Source of the DNA: Anaerocolumna jejuensis DSM 15929
GTDB taxonomy: Bacteria > Bacillota > Clostridia > Lachnospirales > Lachnospiraceae
Assembly: GCF_900142215.1 (NCBI RefSeq)
Contig: NZ_FRAC01000007.1
Location: 484,412 to 548,411, forward strand
DNA length: 64,000 nt
Reading direction: 5' to 3'
Positions 34,818-43,933 of the stretch are shown piece after piece (the first letter of the stretch is position 1; every line of letters starts with the position of its first letter). The notes below the pieces were generated by a model. It was not told the origin of the DNA and made no database searches. It saw nothing but the letters and a program-made list of their open reading frames with translations. A program made the translations under genes and the position numbers.

Positions 34818-36434
34818 ATGACACATTCAAAGAAAACCATACAAAGGATTATTATCTTAAGCATTGCCACGCTGATAATAAGTTTTTTTTCTCCGGTAAT
34901 AACAGAAGCAAATGTAACAAAACCATACTATATCAAGGTTAATAAGCAGCAAAATTGCGTCACAGTATACAAAGAGGATGCAAAAGGGAATTACACGGTG
35001 CCGGTTAAAGCAATGATATGCTCCGTGGGTGCCGATACCCCCTTGGGAGTATTTAAAACGCCTGCCAAATATCGTTGGAAGTTACTGATGGGAGACGTTT
35101 GGGGACAGTATTCCACCAGAATTGTTAAAGGGATTTTATTTCATTCCGTCTGGTACTACAAGATGGATGCCTCCACCTTGTCTGCAGCCCAGTATAATAA
35201 GCTTGGTACTACCGCATCCCATGGCTGTGTAAGGCTGACGGTGCAGGATGCCAAGTGGATTTATGATAATTGTCCTCTTGGAACCTCAGTAGAAATATAT
35301 AATGGGAAAGACCCGGGACCACTTGGAAAGCCGGAATCAATAAAGCTTTCACTTGGTACAGGCTGGGATCCCACAGACCCTGATAAAAATAATCCATACC
35401 TGGATAAAGCACCGGTTTTAACAGCTGCTAGCAGTAAATCGGTGGAATGGGGTTCTAAAATTGATCTGTATAAAGGCCTTAAGGCAGTATCTTCTACCGG
35501 TGTTGACATTACAAAGAGCATCAAAGTCAAAGGAAAGGTAGACAGCTATACAGCCGGAAAATATAAAATCAACTATTCAGTCAGTGATGAGCTGGGAAGA
35601 AAGACCGGTAAAACCGTAACCTATACGGTCAAGCAGTGTAAGGAAGCACCTGTGATTAAGGGAGCAGCTGACAGAATCACAGGAAAAGGTACCGTAATTA
35701 ACAAAGCCTATGCCCTTAAAGGAGTATCCGCATACCTTTCAACGAAAAAGCTTTCAAGTAAGGATATTAAGGTTACCATTAAGAAAACCAGTGCGGATGA
35801 ATATGCTTTTGCATATAGCATAAAGGCTGAAAACAACAAGACAGGAAAGGCAGCTGCATCTGTTTATATTGATACGACTCCTCCTGATCTGGAAGGGGTT
35901 TCCTTTAAGACTATTACCAAGAAACAACTGGCAGCCGGCAAGAAGGAGATTCTGAAGTTAGCGAAAAAGGATATAGCGGTAAATGACGATTATTCGGAGC
36001 TGACTCCTGATGATATAAAGATAACGGTAGAACCCAAGGAAGATTATGCATACATGGTTCATTATGAGGTTGCTGATAAAGCAGGTAATATTACGAAGGA
36101 AACTGTGCAGTACACCTATTTTGACAATATGCGTATTGAGGGAATTGAAAATCGGTATGACATACCTCAGGATACGGTAATAGATGATGCATTTGCATTG
36201 TCAGGCATTCAGGCTCTTGACAGTAATAATACTGACTGCGCAGGACTTTTAACAGTAAGCATTTCAACGGAGGATAATAAAACCTATGAGGTGACTTATA
36301 CCATTATCCAGCAGCATAACAAGAAAGCATCGGTTGTCTGCCATTTTACACTGGATTCACAGAGTAACGGGGAAGCAGACCAAAAGGAGCAGCCTGCTCC
36401 GGAGCCAACTACTCCGGAGCCGACTAATCCGTAA
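34818..36434 (+). CDS. Secreted L,D-transpeptidase with repeated Ig-like domains
   Basis: A 538-residue exported protein. A signal peptide or anchor covers residues 10-32 (IIILSIATLIISFFSPVITEA). The YkuD catalytic domain covers about residues 37-160, with the active Cys137 in SHGCVRLT and the upstream His in GILFHSVWYY. Four or so beta-rich modules follow (residues 185-520), each with a pattern like VTYTV/VHYEVADKAGNIT of bacterial Ig-like or cadherin-like domains. The tail is Pro/Glu/Thr-rich (EPTTPEPTNP). It likely forms 3-3 cross-links in peptidoglycan or attaches surface proteins. GCAAGGAG precedes the ATG. It is single, with a terminator behind it. Confidence 0.9.
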   Translation: MTHSKKTIQRIIILSIATLIISFFSPVITEANVTKPYYIKVNKQQNCVTVYKEDAKGNYTVPVKAMICSVGADTPLGVFKTPAKYRWKLLMGDVWGQYSTRIVKGILFHSVWYYKMDASTLSAAQYNKLGTTASHGCVRLTVQDAKWIYDNCPLGTSVEIYNGKDPGPLGKPESIKLSLGTGWDPTDPDKNNPYLDKAPVLTAASSKSVEWGSKIDLYKGLKAVSSTGVDITKSIKVKGKVDSYTAGKYKINYSVSDELGRKTGKTVTYTVKQCKEAPVIKGAADRITGKGTVINKAYALKGVSAYLSTKKLSSKDIKVTIKKTSADEYAFAYSIKAENNKTGKAAASVYIDTTPPDLEGVSFKTITKKQLAAGKKEILKLAKKDIAVNDDYSELTPDDIKITVEPKEDYAYMVHYEVADKAGNITKETVQYTYFDNMRIEGIENRYDIPQDTVIDDAFALSGIQALDSNNTDCAGLLTVSISTEDNKTYEVTYTIIQQHNKKASVVCHFTLDSQSNGEADQKEQPAPEPTTPEPTNP

Positions 36435-36506
36435 AGAATCAGTTCGGGCAAACAGTACAACAGGAAAGTGATTTAAGAAAAGGGATTGTCGTAATAAGAA
36501 GAACAA

Positions 36507-36564
36507 ATACCGGATACTGCATCCATTATTGAATTTATGGACTGTATCCGGTATCTGCTTTTTT
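36507..36564. terminator. Terminator between the L,D-transpeptidase gene and the 91-aa gene
   Basis: An 11-bp perfect stem ATACCGGATAC / GTATCCGGTAT followed by CTGCTTTTTT on the plus strand; probably shared by the convergent genes. Confidence 0.88.
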
Positions 36565-36575
36565 ATCTATCATTT

Positions 36576-36851
36576 TTATTTCATTGTTCTGGCCATTCTT
36601 TTTATCATTTCAACCTTCTGTTTTTCAGCAGGGGACATATCCTGTGTCAGTATATCTACCAGCAGATCGTTTTCTTCCTTTGTAAAGGACAGATTCATAG
36701 TCTTAAGCTGCGCATTGGCCTTTACCATAAGCGGGACCAGCTTATCCTGGGATTTTCCTTCTGCTTCCTTTGCCAAATCCATAAGGATTGCGAGCTTTCT
36801 GGCATCGATATTTTTTATTGCCGGATGATTCATCCACGAAAAATTATTCAT
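36576..36851 (-). CDS. Hypothetical helical protein (91 aa), partner of the Gly/Ser-rich protein
   Basis: I do not recognise this protein. It is helical and charged, with a C-terminal stretch LLVDILTQDMSPAEKQKVEMIKRMARTM. This resembles the end of the upstream gene's product (EILSTMLTPEQKSTFDNISMMFNMM): both have a leucine-rich helix, then (L/M)(T/S)P(E/A)(Q/E)K and a second Met-rich helix. GGAGGTAATT precedes the ATG, inside the end of the upstream gene (8-base overlap), so the two are translationally coupled and probably work together. There is no signal peptide or membrane segment. Confidence 0.65.
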   Translation of the reverse strand: MNNFSWMNHPAIKNIDARKLAILMDLAKEAEGKSQDKLVPLMVKANAQLKTMNLSFTKEENDLLVDILTQDMSPAEKQKVEMIKRMARTMK

Positions 36852-38016
36852 AATTACCTCCGTTTGGCATCATATTAAACATCATAGAAATGTTATCGAA
36901 AGTACTTTTTTGTTCCGGTGTCAGCATAGTCGACAGGATTTCCATCATATTCTGGTTGAATCCGGTTCCATTTCCGCCGGGATCATCCTTATTGCTTTCA
37001 GGGTTCTCTCCGGTACCTGGCTGGGAAGCCATCATACTGGACAGGACGGAATAGGTTTCGAACATATTTTTCATTCTTAATAAGTTGAGTATATTATCAA
37101 TAATTTTCCTTTCGCTGGCATAACAGACATTGCGGATACTGTTCAGAAGAGCTTCCAGGTCTATATTTTGCAAGTCGAAGCCAAGGGCAGATACATGTTC
37201 ATTACTACCGACAGTCCGAAGGCTATCCATAAGCTCGGAGGTTTTAATAATCAGGCTGGCAGATTCCTGTGTCTGGCCATTTAGATGCGGGAGGGCAGCT
37301 TTCATAATATCGACCATGTGCTTTAAGCTATTTTCGGGAGCGGTTTCATCAGAACCGGCGGAATTGCCGGAGCTTTCAGAGCCAGTAGAACTGCCGGAGC
37401 TGCCGGAATTACCGGGATTTCTAAAGCTTTCAGAGCTGCCGGAATTACCGGGATTTCCAAAGCTTTCAGAGCCGCCGGGATTGCTGGAATTTCCAAAGGG
37501 GTCGGAAATGCCGGAACTTCCATAGCTGTTGGAATTATCATAGCTGCCATAGTCAGCGGAACTGCCAGAGCTGCTGGAAGTGCTGAGATTTCCATAGCTG
37601 TCAGAGCCGCCAGAATGAATAGAACTGCCAGGGTTATCGGAACTTTCATGGCCTTCAGAGCTGTCAGGAGCTTTCAATTCATCGGAATGTTCAGTACTAT
37701 TAGAATATCCTAAAGAGCCGGAGCCTGCGGCATCACCAGCGTATCCGGGGCTGCCCGTGTTAACTCCGTTATAAGAGTAGCCGGAGTCATTGATTTCCGC
37801 TGCACTGTAGTTATATCCGTAGTCACTGGTTATCGTAGCACCATAGGGATATCCGTAAGGATACCCATTGCCAAAATTACCGGTACCAAAATCCCCGTTT
37901 GTATTTCCTGTATTACCGTTAACAGGGGGAGGAGTAGGTCCATTTGCAATGTCTGGATTATTTTTTTTAATTGCCTCCTCTTTATCAAAGGAACCTGGAT
38001 TACCGTAACCTTCCAT
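36844..38016 (-). CDS. Gly/Ser/Asn-rich low-complexity protein with helical C-terminus
   Basis: A 390-residue protein of unknown function. Residues 1-60 are Gly/Asn/Tyr-rich (GNFGNGYPYGYPYG). Residues 60-225 are almost entirely Gly, Ser, Asn and acidic residues, in short imperfect repeats such as SSESFRNPGNSGSS. Residues 230-390 are an ordinary helical domain (KHMVDIMKAALPHLNG, FDLQNIDLEALLNSIRNVCYASERKIIDNILNLL) ending with a LTPEQK helix pair. No signal peptide is seen. GGAG stands five bases before the ATG. It is followed by and overlaps the 91-residue gene. A disordered, possibly assembly-forming coat or storage role is only a guess. Confidence 0.65.
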   Translation of the reverse strand: MEGYGNPGSFDKEEAIKKNNPDIANGPTPPPVNGNTGNTNGDFGTGNFGNGYPYGYPYGATITSDYGYNYSAAEINDSGYSYNGVNTGSPGYAGDAAGSGSLGYSNSTEHSDELKAPDSSEGHESSDNPGSSIHSGGSDSYGNLSTSSSSGSSADYGSYDNSNSYGSSGISDPFGNSSNPGGSESFGNPGNSGSSESFRNPGNSGSSGSSTGSESSGNSAGSDETAPENSLKHMVDIMKAALPHLNGQTQESASLIIKTSELMDSLRTVGSNEHVSALGFDLQNIDLEALLNSIRNVCYASERKIIDNILNLLRMKNMFETYSVLSSMMASQPGTGENPESNKDDPGGNGTGFNQNMMEILSTMLTPEQKSTFDNISMMFNMMPNGGNYE

Positions 38017-38133
38017 GACTGCTCCATTTCTGCTTTATCATTATACTATATTCAGGGAAGGGAAAAATATAACCAATAGGAGTGACAAGCCATCAGAAAA
38101 AGAAGCCGGAAGGCTTAGAAAGTGTGAATACAA

Positions 38134-38871
38134 ATGACTTCAAAAGAAAAAAAGAATCTGGTTCTGAAAGAGATTGTAAAACCCTTATTAAAAAAAGCGG
38201 GGTATCGCAGCTCCGGGAGGGTTTATTATTCCCAGCGGGGAAACTGCTGCCTTGCCCTTTGCCTGAAAGGCTCCCACTATAACTCGACTGTTACAGGCTA
38301 CTGCTTCGGATTTGAAATCATGGCCTTTGAGGGAGAGGTGACAGAGAGTATTAAAAAGGGATGGTGGATGGAGTACACCTCCATTTCCGAAGCAGTTCTG
38401 CTGCCGGATATGGGATATCTGCATCCTTACCGGAGGGGGATGGAATACCAGATTGATGGATATAAAAATTATCAGCCCCAGGATATGAATCTGGAGGATA
38501 TAGTGCTGCATATCAGGGAGGATTTGGAACACTATATCCTCCCTGAACTGGCCCAGGTGGAAAGTCTTGCCGGCTGGGAACGCAAGAGAGAAGAGTGGAA
38601 GCAGCGCGGCTGCACAGAGCGGGTTCGTTTACTTCGGTATTTTGAATGGGCTAATCCCCTGACTTGCTCCACAAGAAATATTCCTCAGCTTCTCGCTGCC
38701 CGGCGGCAGCTTGAGCTTCCAATTGAAACAATCCGAAATAATTCGGCATTGTACCACCAGATACAAAAGGCATCTCCGTGGCCGGAAACGGATGGCTGGA
38801 GCTTCATTCTTTCCGTTCTGGAGGCAGAAGAAGCAGCCGTAGCTCAGCTGGCAGAAGAGGAACAGACCTAA
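38134..38871 (+). CDS. DUF4304-like hypothetical protein
   Basis: A 245-residue cytosolic protein. The start (TSKEKKNLVLKEIVKPLLKKAGYRSSGRVYYSQRGN) has the form of the DUF4304 family, in which a Lys-rich helix leads into a beta-strand region. The C-terminal half (residues 140-245) is helical and charged, with LPELAQVESLAGWERKREEW and a Glu-rich end. Its function is unknown. The ribosome site is weak (GAAAGTG upstream); a second ATG-led frame in another phase starts 52 bases earlier and looks spurious. Its stop codon overlaps the stop of luxS on the other strand by two to three bases. Confidence 0.72.
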   Translation: MTSKEKKNLVLKEIVKPLLKKAGYRSSGRVYYSQRGNCCLALCLKGSHYNSTVTGYCFGFEIMAFEGEVTESIKKGWWMEYTSISEAVLLPDMGYLHPYRRGMEYQIDGYKNYQPQDMNLEDIVLHIREDLEHYILPELAQVESLAGWERKREEWKQRGCTERVRLLRYFEWANPLTCSTRNIPQLLAARRQLELPIETIRNNSALYHQIQKASPWPETDGWSFILSVLEAEEAAVAQLAEEEQT

Positions 38872-39347
38872 ACCGGATAGGTCAGGTGTGTTTCATCAAT
38901 ATCCGTCAGAACCTCTCTGAGATATTTGTCCGCCAGATATTTGGCCATGGAAAGGTTTATATCAAGGTAATTACCGCAGTTAATAGCCGCGGCACCGGGT
39001 ACCTCTCCGGTAAAATCACGGATAAATTCATACATCTCTGTAATTAGCGGAACAATCTCACTGGATTGATAATCTCCCGCTAAGATAAGATAAAATCCGG
39101 TACGGCAGCCCATCGGACCGAAGTAAATCGTCTTGTCGGCAAAAGCCAGGTGGTTTCTCAGGAAGGTTGCTCCAAGATGTTCGATGGTATGGGCCTCTGC
39201 AGTATTCATAACAGGCTCGAAATTCGGCCTTGTCATACGGATATCAAAGGTGGTAAGAGTCTCAGCGCCTGCTTTGTCTTTTCTGGATACATAGATTCCT
39301 GGCAGCAGCCGCAGATGGTCTATGGTAAAGCTTGCAATCTGTTCCAT
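38868..39347 (-). CDS. luxS: S-ribosylhomocysteine lyase (autoinducer-2 synthesis)
   Basis: A 159-residue Fe/Zn enzyme splitting S-ribosylhomocysteine to homocysteine and the AI-2 precursor DPD. The metal ligands His53 and His57 are in AHTIEHLGA, a Cys near the end sits in INCGNYLDINL, and the catalytic Cys is in YFGPMGCRTGFYLIL. The N-terminus ASFTIDHLRLLPGIYVSRKD is standard. Length is normal (about 155). AGGAG precedes the ATG by about 8 bases. Its pfs partner is not adjacent. It is convergent with the DUF4304-like gene, with overlapping stop codons and no terminator between. Confidence 0.95.
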   Translation of the reverse strand: MEQIASFTIDHLRLLPGIYVSRKDKAGAETLTTFDIRMTRPNFEPVMNTAEAHTIEHLGATFLRNHLAFADKTIYFGPMGCRTGFYLILAGDYQSSEIVPLITEMYEFIRDFTGEVPGAAAINCGNYLDINLSMAKYLADKYLREVLTDIDETHLTYPV

Positions 39348-39635
39348 ATTATTCTCCTTTCAACTTTCTATATTTTTTGTTATCATAAGTTCAGTTAGTA
39401 AAAATGACAATCGGTTAAGATATCATGGATATTATAGCATAACAGGGAAGCGGATGAAAGAAAAAATTAGATATCCGGAACCGGTATCGCGAGCTGCTAG
39501 CACAAAGGGCCTTCGAAAGTTCGTAATATAGAATTAAGAAAATGTTTTATTGATAAGGCCTAATCGATGTAATATAATAATAAATAGCGATAAATGCAGA
39601 TTATTATCAGAAAAAAGGGACAGGTTTGATCTACG

Positions 39636-40619
39636 ATGGATAACCAGAATATAAATGAAAAAAGGATGAGGCAGCTGCGTAGAAAGCAAAGAAGACGCCG
39701 CCGGATGATATTGACATTTTTAGGAATTTTACTCGCATACCTTGCGGGTTATATGGTTGGCTCAGGGAAGATGGACCAAACAATAGCCAGTGTTTCCAGC
39801 CGGGACACAGTTGACCCGGGCAGCGGGGCCGGCATAGGGAAAGCAGAAAATCCGGTACAGATAGCCAGAAATATGATGAATACGCAGGAGGGAGAAATTA
39901 CGGTAGCTGCTCCTGAGGATTATTCTGAAGAGGAAGTAATGCAGAAGCTAGAATCTCTGTCAGAGGATGAGAGATATGAGACAATTCTCAATCAGATGAA
40001 TGAATACCCCTACGAATTGCTGAAAGATTTAGCAAACAACCCTGAAATGGCTTCTTTTGTTGCAAATTATCCAAGTCTGTCGGGAGATTCCGGAAAAGGA
40101 AGCATTTCAAAGGAAGAACTAAAAGAAAAATGCCCGCTTTTTTTGCAATGGGATGAACGCTGGGGAGCGTTTACTTATGGAAATGAAAGTATGATAGCTG
40201 TGAGCGGATGTGGACCAACAGCACTTTCTATGGTTATTGTAGGCTTGACCCATAATCAGGAGGCAACCCCCGATAATATAGCTGATTTTGCCATGAATAA
40301 CGGATATTATTTGCAAGGAACAGGCACCAAATGGTCTTTGATGACGGAAGGTGCTGCCGAATATAAAATCAACTCTGAAATGATTCCATCGGATAAGAAA
40401 AGGATGGAGCAAAGTCTCGATGAAGGAGGCTTTCTGATATGTTCCATGGGTCAGGGGGATTTTACACTTGCAGGGCATTTTATCGTAATATATGGTTATA
40501 ACAAAAAGGGCTTTCAGGTTAATGATCCTTTTTGCCTGTACCGAAGCAATCAGGAGTGGACTTATAGCCAGCTTGAGAATCAGATAAAGAGTATATGGGT
40601 ATTAAAAAATGAAGTATGA
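39636..40619 (+). CDS. Membrane-anchored C39-like cysteine peptidase
   Basis: A 327-residue protein. A very basic N-terminus (KRMRQLRRKQRRRRRM) precedes one membrane helix (about residues 28-46), giving an outward-facing anchored protein. After an acidic linker, the C-terminal 160 residues form a papain-like C39_2 domain with Cys192 in SGCGPTALSM, His281 in AGHFIVIYGY and Asp297 in QVNDPF, a complete triad. Such proteins cut peptides or processed leaders outside the membrane; a bacteriocin ABC domain is absent, so it is not a maturation transporter. AAAGGGACAGG lies upstream of the ATG. Physiological substrate unknown. Confidence 0.82.
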   Translation: MDNQNINEKRMRQLRRKQRRRRRMILTFLGILLAYLAGYMVGSGKMDQTIASVSSRDTVDPGSGAGIGKAENPVQIARNMMNTQEGEITVAAPEDYSEEEVMQKLESLSEDERYETILNQMNEYPYELLKDLANNPEMASFVANYPSLSGDSGKGSISKEELKEKCPLFLQWDERWGAFTYGNESMIAVSGCGPTALSMVIVGLTHNQEATPDNIADFAMNNGYYLQGTGTKWSLMTEGAAEYKINSEMIPSDKKRMEQSLDEGGFLICSMGQGDFTLAGHFIVIYGYNKKGFQVNDPFCLYRSNQEWTYSQLENQIKSIWVLKNEV

Positions 40620-40724
40620 CCTGGTACTGCTTTGCATTCGAAATTTATGCAAAGGCAGTACTGGTACATTATAACAGAAACTAAAAAATCTCAGAAGCAA
40701 AAGATTAAATTCAAGGAGAGCATT

Positions 40725-41342
40725 ATGTGGGATGGCATTATATTTGATTTAGACGGGACCTTGTGGGATGCAACGGACGGAGCAGCAGAGGTCTGGAAAG
40801 AGGAAGCCAGGAAATTCGGTGATGTAAAGGATATTATCACAGCGGATAAGTTAAAGGCCCTTTATGGACTGCCGCTGGAGGAGATAGCAGTCAGACTGCT
40901 GCCGGGTGCAGAGGAAGAAACAGCTCTTGCTATTATGAGAGAAAGCGTAATAAAGCAGTGTCCATATCTGGAAAAGGATGGAGGGATACTCTATCCCGGA
41001 CTGATCGATACATTAAAGGAATTGAAGAAGAAATATAAGCTTTTTATTGTAAGCAACTGCGAAGAGGGATACATCCAGTGCTTTTTAAATGCCCATAAGC
41101 TGTGGGACATCTTTACGGATTTTGAATATCCTGGCAGAAGCGGACAGTTAAAGGCAGAAAATATAAAAAGCGTTGTAGCTAGAAATGCCCTGCAGAATCC
41201 GGTCTATGTAGGAGATACCCTGGGAGATTTTACAGCAGCCGGCAAGGCGGGTGTGCCTTTTATTTATGCCAGATACGGTTTCGGGGAAGTAAAGGACTGT
41301 GACAGGGAAATCGACAGCTTTGCCGAGCTTTTAAATTTTTAA
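40725..41342 (+). CDS. HAD-family phosphatase (phosphoglycolate phosphatase-like)
   Basis: A 205-residue cytosolic hydrolase. Motif I is FDLDGTLWDAT (Asp7 and Asp9), motif II FIVSNCEEGY, the Lys motif region GQLKAENIKSV and the acidic motif VYVGDTLGDFTAAGKAG. The small helical cap suggests subfamily IA, acting on small phosphosugars or phosphoglycolate. I chose the ATG at 40725 because AAGGAG lies 8 bases before it; the upstream extension in the same frame has no homology. It follows the C39-like gene by about 105 bases. The substrate cannot be told from sequence. Confidence 0.85.
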   Translation: MWDGIIFDLDGTLWDATDGAAEVWKEEARKFGDVKDIITADKLKALYGLPLEEIAVRLLPGAEEETALAIMRESVIKQCPYLEKDGGILYPGLIDTLKELKKKYKLFIVSNCEEGYIQCFLNAHKLWDIFTDFEYPGRSGQLKAENIKSVVARNALQNPVYVGDTLGDFTAAGKAGVPFIYARYGFGEVKDCDREIDSFAELLNF

Positions 41343-41358
41343 CGGCATATATTTTTGG

Positions 41359-41387
41359 TTGACTTATATTGGTTAAATGGGTATACT
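41359..41387 (+). promoter_or_regulatory. Promoter of the trpS transcript
   Basis: TTGACT at 41359-41364, 17 bases, TATACT at 41382-41387, just before the T-box leader. Confidence 0.75.
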
Positions 41388-41394
41388 AAAAGCA

Positions 41395-41697
41395 GGAAAA
41401 GAAATGAATAACGCCAATGATTAAGAGTAGTAATCAGTTTTATCTGCTTTCAGAGAGCCGGCAGAAGGATGCGAACCGGCAGCAGATTCTGCATGAATGG
41501 ACTTATAGGCTCGGGAGGAAAGGAGAATTCCAAGTAATGCCCGACGGGAGCTTCATCCGTTATCAGCGAAGCATATATTTATGTATATGAAATAAGAGGG
41601 CGCTATGCGCCAAACCGGGTGGTACCGCAGAAGCTTATAACTTTTGTCCCAGTAAATATTACAACAGTAATATGCTGAGGCAAAAGTTCTTTTTATG
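41395..41697 (+). ncRNA. T-box leader responding to tRNA-Trp
   Basis: The leader of trpS has the T-box parts in order. Stem I carries AGAGAG and GGATG landmarks in its distal part. The specifier loop GAATGGAC has TGG (Trp) at 41498-41500. The T-box sequence TGGTACCGC is at 41620-41628. The terminator has stem AACTTTTG/CAAAAGTT and a T-run at 41639-41694. Uncharged tRNA-Trp should stabilise the antiterminator and allow trpS transcription. Confidence 0.93.
41639..41694 (+). terminator. T-box regulated terminator upstream of trpS
   Basis: AACTTTTG...CAAAAGTT stem with inner ATATTAC/GTAATAT pairing, followed by CTTTTTA. It is mutually exclusive with the antiterminator that contains TGGTACCGC. 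Confidence 0.88.
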
Positions 41698-41774
41698 TCA
41701 GGAAACTTATTTCTGCTTGTATGATAATTCAGGCATATCAAACCGGAGATTTGGTTTTATGAAAGGAGATTAAA

Positions 41775-42785
41775 ATGTTAGACGGAAAGAAAGTATTATT
41801 CAGCGGAATGCAGGCAACAGGGAACATTACCCTGGGAAATTATATGGGAGCTTTAAAGAATTGGATTGCATTAAATAATGATGAGGCATACCAGTGCCTT
41901 TACTGTGTGGTGGATCTTCATTCCCTTACCATAAGGCAGGATCCGGCAGAGCTGAGAAAGAGGGCCAGAACCCTTCTGAGCCTTTATATTGCCGCCGGCC
42001 TGGACCCGGTTAAAAACTGCATTTATTATCAGTCCCACGTATCAGGGCATGCAGAGCTCAGCTGGATATTAAACTGCTTTACCTATATGGGAGAATTAAA
42101 CCGGATGACCCAGTTCAAGGATAAGGCAGCCAAGCATGCGGACAATATCAATGCCGGCCTTTTTACCTATCCGGTTCTTATGGCAGCGGATATCCTTTTA
42201 TTCCAGACAGACGTTGTTCCCGTTGGAATTGACCAGAAGCAGCATCTGGAAATAACCAGGGACATTGCGGAGCGCTTCAACAGTATCTATGGAGATGTAT
42301 TCACCATACCCGAACCCTACATCGGAAAAATCGGAGCAAAGATCATGAGCCTTCAGGAGCCGGATAAGAAAATGTCCAAATCCGATGAGAATGTCAATGC
42401 AACAATTTACCTGATGGATGATGCGGATACCGTTATCCGCAAATTTAAGAGAGCAATAACGGATTCCGATAATGAAATCCGCTATACAGACGATAAACCC
42501 GGAATCAAGAACCTTATTGATATCTATTCTGCTGTTAACGACAAGACGCCTGCTGAAGTTGAAAAGGAATTTGACGGTAAAGGCTATGGGGATTTTAAGC
42601 TGGCAGTAGGAGAAGCTGTAAATACCGTTTTACGTCCCATACATGCAAGGATGGAGGAACTTACAAAGGATAAGGCTTATGTGGACGGCATCATTAAGGA
42701 TAACGCAGAAAAAGCCAATTATTATGCGACCAAGACCTTGAGAAAGGTACAGAAAAAAATCGGACTTCCTGAAAGAATACGTTAA
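41775..42785 (+). CDS. trpS: Tryptophanyl-tRNA synthetase
   Basis: A 336-residue class I synthetase. The HIGH-type motif lies in ATGNITLGNYMGALKNW and the KMSKS loop is KKMSKSDENVNATI. Substrate-pocket segments VVDLHSLT and PVLMAADILLFQTDVVPVGIDQKQHLE are the standard TrpRS sequences. It charges tRNA-Trp in the cytosol. GAAAGGAG precedes the ATG by about 9 bases. Its expression is set by the T-box upstream. Length and motifs are typical. Confidence 0.96.
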   Translation: MLDGKKVLFSGMQATGNITLGNYMGALKNWIALNNDEAYQCLYCVVDLHSLTIRQDPAELRKRARTLLSLYIAAGLDPVKNCIYYQSHVSGHAELSWILNCFTYMGELNRMTQFKDKAAKHADNINAGLFTYPVLMAADILLFQTDVVPVGIDQKQHLEITRDIAERFNSIYGDVFTIPEPYIGKIGAKIMSLQEPDKKMSKSDENVNATIYLMDDADTVIRKFKRAITDSDNEIRYTDDKPGIKNLIDIYSAVNDKTPAEVEKEFDGKGYGDFKLAVGEAVNTVLRPIHARMEELTKDKAYVDGIIKDNAEKANYYATKTLRKVQKKIGLPERIR

Positions 42786-42908
42786 AAAGAATTAACAGGG
42801 TAAATTACAAAAAACTAAAAGACATAAATCACGTAGTATTAAGAAATGTCAAAAGTTAAATGACAATGCCACTCCATAGAATGCTGATATAAAAAAGGAT
42901 AGAAGTTT

Positions 42909-43868
42909 ATGAAAATAGTTTTCTTGGAAACCGATTCATTAGGTGATGATGTGGATTTATCCATCTTCGATTCCCTGGGAGAAGTTATTAAGTACAATAA
43001 AAGTGAGACAGATAAGAACAGTACCAGGATAAAGGAAGCTGACATACTCGTGGTCAATAAAATCCCCATGAAGGAAGAAAACCTGAAGGAAGCAAAGAAT
43101 TTAAAGCTGATCTGCATCACGGGTACCGGGACTAACATGGTTGATTTTCCTTATGTGAATGGGAGAGGAATTGCTGTGGCCAATGTGAAGGGCTATTCTA
43201 CACAGTCAGTTGTCCAGCACACCTTTGCACTGCTTTTCTATCTTTATGAGAAGCTGAGCCATTACGATGCTTTTGTAAAATCAGGAGGCTACGTAAGAAG
43301 CGATATTTTCAGCTGTTTTGATGAGAAATTCAATGAGCTTTACGGCAAGACCTGGGGAATCATAGGGTTGGGAGATATCGGAAAGGGTGTAGCCGGCATA
43401 GCCGGGGCCTTTGGCTGCAAGGTGGTATATTACTCCACCTCCGGCAGGAATCAAAATAAGGAATATACCAGAGTGGATTTTGACACCCTTTTAAAAAAAT
43501 CGGATATCATATCCATTCATGCACCCTTAAATAAGGATACGGAAAATCTGATAGGTGAAGAAGCTCTTTCCAAAATGAAACCCTCAGCCCTCCTTTTAAA
43601 TCTGGGAAGAGGGCAGATTATTGATGAGGCAGCCCTTTACAGAGCCTTGTCGGAGGGCTGGATTGCAGGAGCAGGGCTGGATGTATTAAGGCAGGAGCCA
43701 ATGGCTGCGGATAATCCGCTGCTTGCCATACAGGACAGCAAAAGGCTCATTATCACCCCCCATATCGCCTGGGCAACTGTAGAAGCCAGAAAACGGTGTG
43801 TGGAGGAAGTATTGGAAAACATGAAGGCTTTCTTAAGAGGAGAAGAGCGGAATATTGTGAAACAGTGA
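42909..43868 (+). CDS. D-2-hydroxyacid dehydrogenase (glycerate/hydroxypyruvate type)
   Basis: A 319-residue NAD(P)-dependent oxidoreductase. The Rossmann motif is GIIGLGDIGKGVAGIA (about residues 147-162). The catalytic Arg is in LNLGRGQIID, the Glu in VLRQEPM and the His in TPHIAWAT. The N-terminal catalytic domain holds TGTGTNMVDF and VANVKGYSTQSVVQHTFALLF, the usual substrate-side motifs. It most resembles hydroxypyruvate/glycerate dehydrogenases; lactate-type enzymes are alternatives. No clear ribosome site other than AAAGGATAG is seen before the ATG. It stands alone with a strong terminator after it. Confidence 0.88.
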   Translation: MKIVFLETDSLGDDVDLSIFDSLGEVIKYNKSETDKNSTRIKEADILVVNKIPMKEENLKEAKNLKLICITGTGTNMVDFPYVNGRGIAVANVKGYSTQSVVQHTFALLFYLYEKLSHYDAFVKSGGYVRSDIFSCFDEKFNELYGKTWGIIGLGDIGKGVAGIAGAFGCKVVYYSTSGRNQNKEYTRVDFDTLLKKSDIISIHAPLNKDTENLIGEEALSKMKPSALLLNLGRGQIIDEAALYRALSEGWIAGAGLDVLRQEPMAADNPLLAIQDSKRLIITPHIAWATVEARKRCVEEVLENMKAFLRGEERNIVKQ

Positions 43869-43881
43869 TGGTTTATATTTC

Positions 43882-43933
43882 AGCCTGCAGTAATACATAT
43901 ATCGATAGCTATGTATTACTGCAGGCTTTATTA
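43882..43933 (+). terminator. Terminator after the 2-hydroxyacid dehydrogenase gene
   Basis: An 18-bp perfect stem AGCCTGCAGTAATACATA with its complement around a 10-base loop, followed by TTATTATT. Confidence 0.85.

Noticed and set aside
39322..39531. Plus-strand frame overlapping the luxS start
   Set aside because: Begins inside luxS on the opposite strand, lacks a ribosome site and looks like random AT-rich translation.
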